Below are positions 1-5,277 of a stretch of DNA of 7,609 nt, piece by piece; positions within the stretch are counted from its first letter, which is position 1; the number at the start of each line of letters is the position of its first letter. Origin of the DNA: JAJZMF01 sp035702845 (GTDB taxonomy: Bacteria > Actinomycetota > Acidimicrobiia > Acidimicrobiales > Palsa-688); contig DASSZK010000169.1 of the NCBI GenBank assembly GCA_035702845.1, forward strand, positions 1 to 7,609, written 5' to 3'. The notes under the pieces are model-generated. The model was not told the DNA's origin, ran no database searches, and worked only from the letters and a program-made list of their open reading frames with translations. The translations under genes were made by a program, and so were the position numbers.

Positions 1-87
1 CTGGCGGACCAGGCGGACCGCTTGGGCCCTCTGCTCCTCGCTGTAGCGGCGCACGGCCGGGCGCTTCGCCATCTCGTTCGTGGACAT
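1..87 (-). CDS. IS3-family transposase OrfA, N-terminal fragment (cut by window edge)
   Basis: Twenty-nine codons are visible, starting MSTNEMAKRPAVRRYSEEQ and continuing with RAQAVRLVRQ at the left edge. The RRYSEEQRAQAVRLVR stretch is the typical opening of the IS3 OrfA helix-turn-helix domain, which binds the element's inverted repeats. I chose the ATG at 85-87 because GAAGGAGG (97-104) sits nine bases upstream. The in-frame ATG at 94-96 directly touches that ribosome binding site and is too close. The rest of OrfA, the -1 frameshift site and OrfB with its DDE domain would lie to the left. The domain call is fairly sure, but the subgroup cannot be told from 29 residues. Confidence 0.72.
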   Translation of the reverse strand, partial: MSTNEMAKRPAVRRYSEEQRAQAVRLVRQ

Positions 88-141
88 GTGCTCCATCCTC
101 CTTCATAGCGATGGAGCCTCCAGGTAACCCAGGGCGGTTCA
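1..141 (-). mobile_element. End of an IS3-type insertion sequence (rest lies left of window)
   Basis: Read on the minus strand, the element starts at position 141 with TGAACCGCCCTGGGTTACC, and the transposase start codon follows 54 bases later. A terminal TGA-type inverted repeat a few tens of bases upstream of orfA is the usual IS3-family layout, and this repeat resembles ends I recall from actinobacterial IS3 elements. The other terminus and the target-site duplication are outside the window, so the exact boundary at 141/142 is inferred. The insertion point is only about 65 bp upstream of the operator palindrome of the neighbouring antitoxin. Confidence 0.6.
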
Positions 142-156
142 ATCGGCAATCGGGGA

Positions 157-543
157 GTGGGCTCGGCTCGCGCCTTTTCCCCAGACGCGGACGCTGACAG
201 CCGGATTGACTACACTGTAGTCACGTCGCATCCCATCTCGGTCCGGTTCCACGATCCTCGTGTCGTTGAGCGCCTGCGCACAGAAGCTTCGGCGCGCGGT
301 ACGTCCCAGTCCGCGATGGCAGAGGAGCTCCTCGACGAGGGCCTGCGAATGCGTCGCCACCCGCTCCTGATTTTTCGCGACGGGCCCACCGGACGGCGCG
401 TCGCCCTTGTTGGTGGTCCCGACGTCTGGGAGGTTGTAGACGGGCTCCTTGGCGGCGACGTCACCCCCGACCGGCGGGTCGAGCGGGCAGTCGAGCTGTT
501 CGGGCTTCGCCGCGAGCAGGTGGAAGCTGCGTTGGCGTACTAA
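157..543 (+). CDS. CopG/VapB-like ribbon-helix-helix antitoxin, C-terminally truncated by a nonsense codon
   Basis: The frame encodes a ribbon-helix-helix DNA-binding domain (HPISVRF at residues 25-31, then the two helices to about residue 64). A segment typical of antitoxins paired with DUF5615 toxins follows (RDGPTGRR and GGPDVWEVV, residues 74-94). Such proteins repress their own operon and block the toxin by binding it with their C-terminal region. The frame stops at TAA 541-543 after 128 codons, but the same frame stays antitoxin-like to 648, so this product has lost about 34 residues. The only standard in-frame start is GTG 157, upstream of the operator palindrome and without a well-spaced ribosome binding site. 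No ATG, GTG or TTG lies in frame between the palindrome and the DNA-binding domain. The true product may be absent or start non-canonically near 223-235. Family assignment is fairly sure; function in its present state is doubtful. Confidence 0.65.
   Translation: MGSARAFSPDADADSRIDYTVVTSHPISVRFHDPRVVERLRTEASARGTSQSAMAEELLDEGLRMRRHPLLIFRDGPTGRRVALVGGPDVWEVVDGLLGGDVTPDRRVERAVELFGLRREQVEAALAY
194..223 (+). promoter_or_regulatory. Toxin-antitoxin promoter with operator palindrome
   Basis: Positions 207-223 form a perfect inverted repeat, TGACTACACTGTAGTCA, eight bases per arm around one central base. It lies just upstream of the ribbon-helix-helix coding region, as expected for an autoregulated antitoxin operator. 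CTGACA at 194-199 is a five-of-six match to a -35 box. After 16 bp, TGTAGT at 216-221 inside the palindrome can serve as a -10. This would start transcription near 228, almost exactly where antitoxin homology begins, which suggests a leaderless transcript. The palindrome is seen directly; the promoter and its repression by the antitoxin are inferred. Confidence 0.55.
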
Positions 544-648
544 GCCGAGTTCACCGACGAAATCGACGCCCAGGTCGAGGCGAACCGCCGGGCCGCAGAG
601 GAAGCGGAGGCCCTCTGGCGCCGCCAGCAGGAACTGCTGGCCGGGTGA
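544..648 (+). pseudogene. Detached C-terminal coding remnant of the antitoxin
   Basis: Directly after the TAA, the antitoxin frame continues for 34 sense codons (AEFTDEIDAQVEANRRAAEE, then an Arg/Gln/Leu-rich helix) to a TGA at 646-648. The segment is acidic and strongly helical, like the toxin-binding tail of this antitoxin type. Its TGA overlaps the toxin's GTG (645-647) in the GTGA arrangement normal for coupled toxin-antitoxin pairs. This shows the ancestral gene ran through the TAA, which most likely replaced a Tyr codon such as TAC or TAT. It could be re-joined by stop-codon readthrough, but nothing in the sequence argues for that specifically. Confidence 0.7.
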
Positions 649-1004
649 AGCTCCTGCTCGATGTGCACCATTCTCCCCTTGTCGCCGAGCGCTTGCGCGC
701 CGATGGCCACGACGTCGTGGCCGCTTCGGACGACTCGGTGCTGGCGGCGCTGCCCGACGATGAGCTACTGCGACGCGCCAGCCGGTCCGGCCGGGCCGTC
801 GTCACCGAGAACGCCCGCGACTTCGACCGCATCGTCAGGGCGTGGGCGGTGGCTGGCGAGCACCACGCCGGCGTAGTATTCACATCGCCGCGCCGGTACC
901 ACCGTGGGAGCAATTCCTATCCGGAAAACCTCGTCAGCGCGTTGGCAGCACTGCTGGCAGTTCCTCCCAATGTCGAGGGCGACTGGGTGTTCTGGTTGGC
1001 GTAG
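645..1004 (+). CDS. DUF5615 PIN-like toxin (VapC-type putative RNase)
   Basis: The protein has 119 residues, a normal length for the family. It opens with MKLLLDVHHSP, the first beta strand carrying the metal-binding Asp6. The GHDVVAA strand follows (21-27), then an acidic DDELL helix start with Glu40, and AVVTENARDFDRI (51-63) with Thr54, Asn56 and Asp59. These match the PIN-like DUF5615/Mut7-C fold, whose members are thought to be metal-dependent RNases. Residue 7 is Val where many relatives have a second acid (Asp-Glu), although the position varies within the family. The GTG start overlaps the old antitoxin TGA, so translation was once coupled to the antitoxin and may now be weakened because ribosomes stop 102 bases earlier. 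The frame itself is intact. Confidence 0.75.
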   Translation: MKLLLDVHHSPLVAERLRADGHDVVAASDDSVLAALPDDELLRRASRSGRAVVTENARDFDRIVRAWAVAGEHHAGVVFTSPRRYHRGSNSYPENLVSALAALLAVPPNVEGDWVFWLA

Positions 1005-1033
1005 TCGTTCGCAGCGCCCGCGATCACGAAAGC

Positions 1034-1053
1034 ACGCGGCCGCAAAGCCGCGT
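1034..1053. terminator. GC-rich hairpin in the convergent toxin/methyltransferase gap
   Basis: ACGCGGC (1034-1040) pairs perfectly with GCCGCGT (1047-1053) around a six-base loop. It sits 30 bases after the toxin stop, between two convergent genes, where a terminator would be expected. No T-run follows on either strand, so it is at best a weak or factor-assisted terminator. The rest of 1005-1187 shows no gene or RNA that I can recognise. Confidence 0.3.
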
Positions 1054-1187
1054 ACGTAAGTGGAGATATGCCGGTGGGTTCGCCTACGACACCAACGGCA
1101 CTCTTTGCAGAGCGATCTCGTGGGCCGTGAGCGCGCCGGGTATGCCAGACTCAGGCTCTCGCGGTGATTAGCGGAGGATCGCCAGCA

Positions 1188-1931
1188 CTACACCGCGGTT
1201 GCGGCGAAGGCCAATAGCACCGGCACAAGAGCCCAGGGCCCACCGCTGTCGTCGCGACCGGACAGCGCCCCGTGTGGTTCGACGACCCTCTGTGTGAAAA
1301 ACCCGGTTACGGCCAGCGACGTGACCCAGGTGGAGAGCGTGCGGTGGTACCACCCAATTTGGCGCACCGAGGTCAGGTGTGCCCCAGCGGCCTCCGACCA
1401 GGCACCTTCATGGAGGTAGCTCCCCATGACACGCCGGGGTGCCACTCCTTCGGACCATGTTGCGCCCGCGTGGATGGTGAAAGGGTGAGGGATCACTATA
1501 CAAAGGCGACCTCTCGGTTTAAGTACTCGGTGGATCTCGGTCAGCGCCCTGTCCAGACCGAGGACGTGGTGCACAGCGAGCACCGAAACGACGGCGTCGA
1601 AGGTGTCGTCCGCATATGCGCCGAGATCCTCGGCGAACCCCGGCTGGTACTCGATACCGAGGGGCGCATCCCGCTCTTGGCGGCGGGCCGCGTCCAAGAG
1701 CTCCGCCGTCGGGTCAACACCGACAACCCTGGCCCCGCTGACGGCCATGCGCCTTGCCACATGTCCTTCGCCGCACCCCAGATCCAGTACCAGAGCGGAA
1801 CGCACGTCGCTGAGTAGCTCCAACGCCGTAGCGGCCGCGAGATCGTTAAACCCGCGTTGCGGGTCCCGCACCATCTCTACGTACCAGCGAGCGGCCTCAT
1901 CCCATGTGGGCATCGCCAGCAAGTCTGGCAC
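1188..1931 (-). CDS. Class I SAM-dependent methyltransferase (Methyltransf_11 type)
   Basis: A 247-residue Rossmann-fold methyltransferase. Motif I is VLDLGCGEGHVAR (48-60), the glycine loop that binds S-adenosylmethionine. VVGVD (69-73) gives the acidic residue that holds the ribose hydroxyls. FDAVVSVLAVHHV (111-123) and RVLKPRGRLCI (136-146) are the usual strand 4 and strand 5 motifs. The C-terminal part (about 150-247) would shape the substrate pocket and gives no substrate clue. The start is uncertain: GTG 1929-1931 and ATG 1911-1913 (Met7) are both in frame, and neither has a good ribosome binding site. The gene is divergent from another methyltransferase and convergent with the toxin, so no operon partner identifies its role. 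The fold is secure; the substrate is unknown. Confidence 0.8.
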   Translation of the reverse strand: MPDLLAMPTWDEAARWYVEMVRDPQRGFNDLAAATALELLSDVRSALVLDLGCGEGHVARRMAVSGARVVGVDPTAELLDAARRQERDAPLGIEYQPGFAEDLGAYADDTFDAVVSVLAVHHVLGLDRALTEIHRVLKPRGRLCIVIPHPFTIHAGATWSEGVAPRRVMGSYLHEGAWSEAAGAHLTSVRQIGWYHRTLSTWVTSLAVTGFFTQRVVEPHGALSGRDDSGGPWALVPVLLAFAATAV

Positions 1932-2076
1932 GGGGCGCCGGCTTACCCGCCTAATAATGCGGCGCTGTCGTCAAGTGAGCCGATTGCGCAGGGAACGGGC
2001 GGCCTGCACGAGAGGGCTGAATTTCTAAGGCGACCGTGCCATTTTGCGGGTGCGGTGTGCCAGGCTCTTGCCCGAG

Positions 2077-2901
2077 ATGGGTTACTTGGAGCTCAACCGA
2101 GCCAACTGGGACGAGCGCGCCCCCGGGCATGTGCGGCACTACGAGCTGGGGAGGTACATCGCCGAGCCGGGGTACCTCTCCCCGGTGGTGCGCTTCGACC
2201 TCCCTTATCTGGGCCACGTCGACGGTCAAAGAGGTGTGCACCTGCAGTGCCACATAGGCACCGATACGGTGACGCTGGCTCGATTGGGAGCGCAGATGAC
2301 AGGCCTGGATTTCTCGGGCGTGTCCTTGAAGATTGCACGCGATTTCGCGGTGGCCGCCGGCGCTGAGGTCGCTTTCGTCGAGTCCGATGTCTATGACGCC
2401 GTCGAAGTTCTCGGTCCGGGTGGCTTCGACTTCGTCTACACGGGGACCGGTTCTCTTTGCTGGCTACCGGATGTAGCTAGGTGGGCGAAGGTGGTCGCTG
2501 GGTTACTGAGGCCCGGTGGGCGGCTTTGCCTTACCGAGGACCACCCGATGCGCTTCGCCGTAGCGGCTGACGAGGGCAAGCTCGTGGTCGAGGGCCCCTA
2601 CTTCGTGGCGGCGGGGCCGGTTGTGGTCGACTCGGGGTCTACCTATGCCGGCGAAGAAGTGGTGTCGGCCAACACGGTGACCATGGAGTGGGCCCACGGG
2701 ATCGGCGAAGTCGTGAGCGCCTTGATCGAACAGGGGATGGACATCACGCTGCTGGCTGAGCACGACAGTGCGGCGTGGGACGCCTTCCCAGGGCTGATGA
2801 CCGAAGACGAGCTTGGCCGGTGGCGCCTCAGCGGCCAGCCGATGCGACTGGCCGCTTCATATACCGTTGTGGCGCGCCGGCGGAGCGCAGGCGGAAACTA
2901 A
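2077..2901 (+). CDS. Class I SAM-dependent methyltransferase, HLQCHxG subfamily
   Basis: Starting at ATG 2077 the protein has 274 residues and opens with MGYLELNRANWDERAP, the typical N-terminus of this group. An in-frame TTG at 2044 would add 11 unrelated-looking residues and is less likely. The SAM-binding loop is VHLQCHIGTDTVTLARLGA (54-72), a characteristic variant in which His-Leu-Gln-Cys-His precedes the glycine. GLDFS (76-80) is the ribose-binding acid region, and LLRPGGRLCLTE (143-154) the late strand motif. MEWAHGIGEVVSALIEQG (203-220) resembles the conserved C-terminal segment of the subfamily. The substrate is not known for such proteins. The gene diverges from the neighbouring methyltransferase across 145 bp. 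Its TAA shares four bases with the ahpD stop. Confidence 0.82.
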   Translation: MGYLELNRANWDERAPGHVRHYELGRYIAEPGYLSPVVRFDLPYLGHVDGQRGVHLQCHIGTDTVTLARLGAQMTGLDFSGVSLKIARDFAVAAGAEVAFVESDVYDAVEVLGPGGFDFVYTGTGSLCWLPDVARWAKVVAGLLRPGGRLCLTEDHPMRFAVAADEGKLVVEGPYFVAAGPVVVDSGSTYAGEEVVSANTVTMEWAHGIGEVVSALIEQGMDITLLAEHDSAAWDAFPGLMTEDELGRWRLSGQPMRLAASYTVVARRRSAGGN

Positions 2902-3458
2902 ACCGAGGCGTCTGCGCCGGCAAGGGCTGCCTCGGCGGCGACGGTGGCACAGACCGCTTTGACTACGGCGGCGATGCGTAGGCCTTCGTGGATCTGCTCT
3001 GTGGACATGTTGGCCTTGCGCACTTCCTGCTCGTGGGACACCAGGCAGGACCCGCAGCCGTTGACGGCACTGACGGCCATGCACCACAGCTCGAAGTCCT
3101 CTTTGGCGACCCCACCATGCGAGCCGATGACCTGCATGCGCAGTCGCGGGGTCACGGAGTCGTAGCTCTTGACGCCCATGTCGCTGAGCAAATGCTTGGC
3201 CCGGTAATAGACGTTGTTCATGGCCATGATCGCCGCGGCGGAGCGCGCCGCCGTCCGAGCTTCGGGGCTCAGGTGCTCGGCGGCGGCCTGCTCCAACGGT
3301 GCCGTGGCCGGCGAGGGCGCCGAAGCCATCGCTACCGCAGCCACGGCGCCCCACAGTTGTTGCTCGCTCAGCGGCGAAGCATTGGCGAGGCCGCTCAGGT
3401 TCAGCTTCAGGTCCCGCGCGTAATCCGGGAGCATTTCCTTGACGGCCTCGATCGACAT
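2898..3458 (-). CDS. ahpD: Alkylhydroperoxidase AhpD
   Basis: A 186-residue AhpD that opens with MSIEAVKEMLPDYARDLKLN, as in other actinobacterial AhpD proteins. The catalytic motif is complete: Glu123, then Cys135-Gly-Ser-Cys138 and His142, with the same spacing as Glu118, Cys130, Cys133 and His137 of Mycobacterium tuberculosis AhpD. In that system AhpD links AhpC to lipoamide and dihydrolipoamide dehydrogenase, and has weak peroxidase activity of its own. I chose ATG 3456-3458 because AGGAG (3466-3470) lies seven bases upstream and family homology begins there. The longer in-frame extension to 3530 is out-of-frame ahpC sequence. The ahpC stop is two bases upstream, so the genes are co-translated. 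The stop TAG is embedded in the stop of the convergent methyltransferase. Confidence 0.95.
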   Translation of the reverse strand: MSIEAVKEMLPDYARDLKLNLSGLANASPLSEQQLWGAVAAVAMASAPSPATAPLEQAAAEHLSPEARTAARSAAAIMAMNNVYYRAKHLLSDMGVKSYDSVTPRLRMQVIGSHGGVAKEDFELWCMAVSAVNGCGSCLVSHEQEVRKANMSTEQIHEGLRIAAVVKAVCATVAAEAALAGADASV

Positions 3459-3460
3459 GA

Positions 3461-4042
3461 TCAGGCTCCTACCGACATCAGTTCGGCGGCGTCGATGGTG
3501 GGCTGGCCCTTTTGCCAGTTGCAAGCGCACAGCTCGTCGGTCTGGAGGGCGTCGAGCACCCGCAGGACCTCGTTCACGTTGCGCCCGACGCTGCCGGCGG
3601 TGACCATGGCGAACTGGATAATGCCGTCGGGGTCCACGATGAAGGTGGCCCGGTCCGCGACGCCGTCAGCGTTCAGCACGCCCAGGGCGCCGGCAAGCTC
3701 ACGCTTGAGGTCGGAGAGCATCGGGAAGGGCAGGTCCAGAAGGTCCTGGTGCTGGATGCGCCAGGCGTAGTGGACGAACTCGTTGTCCACCGACGCCCCG
3801 AGCACCTGGGCGTCGCGGTCCGTAAATTCGGTGTTGAGCCGGCCAAACTCAGCTATTTCCGTAGGGCATACGAACGTGAAGTCCTTTGGCCAGAAAAACA
3901 CAACGCGCCACTTGCCGGCATAGGTCTTGGAGTCGATGGTGGTGAAATAGTCTTCTGGCGTCGATGCCTTCACATCACCCAGGCGCCCGGGTACGAGGGC
4001 GGTGAGGGAGTAGTCGGGGAAGGTGTCTCCAATGGTCAGCAC
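3461..4042 (-). CDS. ahpC: Peroxiredoxin AhpC (alkyl hydroperoxide reductase subunit C)
   Basis: A 193-residue typical 2-Cys-type peroxiredoxin of the actinobacterial AhpC group. The active site PKDFTFVCPTEI (52-63) holds Pro52, Thr56 and peroxidatic Cys59; Arg131 in DRATFIVDP is the conserved activating arginine. Near the C-terminus LCACNWQKGQ (171-180) carries two cysteines, Cys172 and Cys174, like the Cys174/Cys176 pair of the mycobacterial enzyme that is recycled by AhpD. It reduces hydrogen peroxide, organic peroxides and probably peroxynitrite in the cytoplasm. The start is GTG 4040-4042, supported by GGAGG (4050-4054) seven bases upstream. It leads the ahpC-ahpD operon and is divergent from oxyR, so peroxide-induced expression through OxyR is the likely control. 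A four-copy 17-bp repeat lies directly upstream of its ribosome binding site. Confidence 0.96.
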   Translation of the reverse strand: MLTIGDTFPDYSLTALVPGRLGDVKASTPEDYFTTIDSKTYAGKWRVVFFWPKDFTFVCPTEIAEFGRLNTEFTDRDAQVLGASVDNEFVHYAWRIQHQDLLDLPFPMLSDLKRELAGALGVLNADGVADRATFIVDPDGIIQFAMVTAGSVGRNVNEVLRVLDALQTDELCACNWQKGQPTIDAAELMSVGA

Positions 4043-4059
4043 TTCGTGTCCTCCATGTC

Positions 4060-4127
4060 GTTCGCGGATCTCGGTCGTTCGCGGATCTCGGTAGTTCGCG
4101 GATCTCGGTGGTTCGCGGATCTAGTCT
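4060..4127. repeat. Four-copy 17-bp tandem repeat upstream of ahpC
   Basis: Units lie at 4060-4076, 4077-4093, 4094-4110 and 4111-4127. The first three read GTTCGCGGATCTCGGT followed by C, A and G respectively. The fourth matches the first 12 bases (GTTCGCGGATCT) and then diverges. Copies 1-3 differ only in the last base, which points to recent duplication or to selection on the core. The array ends six bases from the ahpC ribosome binding site. If the extended -10 at 4141-4149 is the ahpC promoter, the whole array is in the transcribed leader. It does not contain the ATAG/CTAT half-sites of OxyR. Confidence 0.9.
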
Positions 4128-4140
4128 CTTGACCCCTAGT

Positions 4141-4149
4141 TGTATACCA
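4141..4149 (-). promoter_or_regulatory. Probable ahpC promoter (extended -10)
   Basis: On the minus strand TGGTATACA runs from 4149 to 4141: a TGN extension followed by TATACA, four of six matches to the -10 consensus. No good -35 lies 17 bp upstream, which is common at activator-dependent promoters such as those driven by OxyR. Transcription would start near 4134 and give a leader of about 90 bases containing all four tandem repeats. Inferred from sequence alone. Confidence 0.4.
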
Positions 4150-4206
4150 GCGCATCCTACGGAGCAGCTCCGGCGATAGGCCATAGCGGCAGTCTCCCCG
4201 TTGGCG

Positions 4207-4221
4207 ATAGTGTGCGTCTAT
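4207..4221. promoter_or_regulatory. OxyR-like binding element overlapping the oxyR start
   Basis: ATAGTGTGCGTCTAT has the ATAG-N7-CTAT geometry of one OxyR dimer site and the T-N11-A layout of LysR-type operators. Further ATAG tetramers at 4176-4179 and 4183-4186 lie on the ahpC side, roughly 40-50 bp upstream of its predicted start. A second full ATAG-N7-CTAT unit at the classic 22-bp distance is not present. The position would let OxyR activate ahpC while blocking its own start. GATAGT at 4206-4211 could double as the -10 of a leaderless oxyR transcript starting at or near the ATG. Confidence 0.4.
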
Positions 4222-5200
4222 GGGCGCGCAGGTCACCCTGGCCCAGCTGCGAGCGCTTGTCGCACTTGCGGACACGCTGAGCTTCCGCGAGGCAGCTCGC
4301 AGGCTGGAGATCAGCCAACCCTCGGTCTCGGCTGCCATCGGTTCACTTGAGCAGGCTTTCGGTTCGTCGCTCGCCACCCGCAACAGCCGGCGAGTGGAGC
4401 TGACCGCCTTTGGCCGGGAGGTGGCAGAGGGGGCCCGGCGGATCATTACCGAGGTGGAAGAGCTGGCTGCCCTGGCGCCGGGTGCACAACTGCCAGGGCG
4501 GGGGCCGGTCCGGGCCCGGCTAGGTATCATCCCCACGGTAGCGCCCTACATCCTGGCGCCCGTCTTGCGTACCGCGGCAAGGCGATGGCCTGAGCTGGCG
4601 CTCGACGTCACCGAGAGCCGCACGGCACGGCTTTTGGAGGGCTTGGTGTCCGGCGATCTGGAGGCGTCCCTGCTCGCCCTGCCCTTGGGCGCGCAAAGCA
4701 CAGCCGAGGTACCCGCTCACGCAGCCGGGACCGGCTTCACCGAGGTGCCCCTTTACACGGAGGATTTCGTGCTCCTGCTGCCTCCGGAGCACCCTTTGGC
4801 CGGGAAGTCCGACCTGCCCACCAGCGTGCTGCGAGAGATCCCCCTGCTCCTGCTGGAAGAGGGGCATTGCCTTTCAGGCCAAGTACTGGACGTTTGCCGC
4901 CAAGTGGGCGCTGCCACGGAGCACCCGGCGCGCGCCGCCTCCCTCACCACCATCGCCCAGTTGGTGGCGGCCGGCATGGGCGCCACCCTGTTGCCAGAAA
5001 CGGCGCTCCCGGTGGAGACACGCAAGGGAAAGCTTTCCGTCGCCCGCTTCCATGCCCCTGCACCAGGGCGCACGATCGGCATGGTCACCCGCCGGGATGC
5101 TCTGGTGAGCTTGTCGCGACGGCTCGAGGGCCTGCTGCGGGCGAGCCTGGACCGCCCGGGCTTTGCAGGGCGCATCTTGCCCGGCCCCACACGTGGCTAG
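4220..5200 (+). CDS. oxyR: Hydrogen peroxide-sensing LysR-type regulator OxyR
   Basis: A 326-residue LysR-type regulator. Residues 6-65 form the winged helix-turn-helix (LTLAQLR-like opening, then FREAARRLEISQPSVSAAI at 22-40). The effector domain runs from about residue 95 to 310. LLLEEGHCLSGQVLDVCRQ (210-228) matches the OxyR redox loop: His216-Cys217 and Cys226 are nine residues apart, as Cys199 and Cys208 are in Escherichia coli, and form the disulfide that switches the protein on. AGMGATLLPETALP (251-264) is the usual late motif. ATG 4220 is the start that gives a complete DNA-binding domain. There is no ribosome binding site, and a possible -10 (4206-4211) sits only nine bases away, so translation may be leaderless. 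It diverges from ahpC-ahpD, its expected target. The tail after about residue 312 is an Arg/Pro/Gly-rich extension. Confidence 0.93.
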   Translation: MGAQVTLAQLRALVALADTLSFREAARRLEISQPSVSAAIGSLEQAFGSSLATRNSRRVELTAFGREVAEGARRIITEVEELAALAPGAQLPGRGPVRARLGIIPTVAPYILAPVLRTAARRWPELALDVTESRTARLLEGLVSGDLEASLLALPLGAQSTAEVPAHAAGTGFTEVPLYTEDFVLLLPPEHPLAGKSDLPTSVLREIPLLLLEEGHCLSGQVLDVCRQVGAATEHPARAASLTTIAQLVAAGMGATLLPETALPVETRKGKLSVARFHAPAPGRTIGMVTRRDALVSLSRRLEGLLRASLDRPGFAGRILPGPTRG

Positions 5201-5201
5201 A

Positions 5202-5225
5202 CCCGGCGAGCGGACCGCCCCCGGG
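5202..5225 (+). terminator. Nested GC hairpin after oxyR
   Basis: CCCGG (5202-5206) pairs with CCGGG (5221-5225), and inside it GCGG (5210-5213) pairs with CCGC (5215-5218). The structure starts one base after the oxyR stop. No T-run follows, so it would be a weak or Rho-assisted terminator if it acts as one. Confidence 0.35.
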
Positions 5226-5253
5226 CAACGCAAGGGTCCCGATGGATTAGCGG

Positions 5254-5268
5254 TTAGGGCCCCCCTAA
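5254..5268 (+). promoter_or_regulatory. Hairpin next to the ribosome binding site of the phosphopantetheinyl transferase
   Basis: TTAGGG (5254-5259) and CCCTAA (5263-5268) form a perfect six-base inverted repeat with a three-base spacer. Its right arm overlaps the first two bases of the likely ribosome binding site AAGGTGG (5267-5273), which precedes GTG 5278 by four bases. Folding in the RNA could restrict ribosome access. It could equally be a small DNA operator. Confidence 0.3.
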
Positions 5269-5277
5269 GGTGGCCGA

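Noticed and set aside
1272..1817. Plus-strand open frame across the first methyltransferase
   Set aside because: The opposite strand encodes a complete SAM-binding domain; this frame has no recognisable motif.
1951..1974. TTGACG and TATTAG upstream of the minus-strand methyltransferase as a promoter
   Set aside because: The boxes are only 12 bases apart, too close for a normal sigma-70-type promoter.
2988..3770. Long plus-strand open frame opposite ahpD and ahpC
   Set aside because: It is the shadow of two well-recognised genes in GC-rich DNA and shows no domain of its own.
4036..4056. Six-codon leader ORF (MEDTKC) overlapping the ahpC start on the minus strand
   Set aside because: Its ATG contains the edge of the ahpC ribosome binding site and has no such site of its own; a frame this short is expected by chance.
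4060..4127. Tandem array as a CRISPR
   Set aside because: The units are adjacent 17-mers with no unique spacers and no cas genes are nearby.
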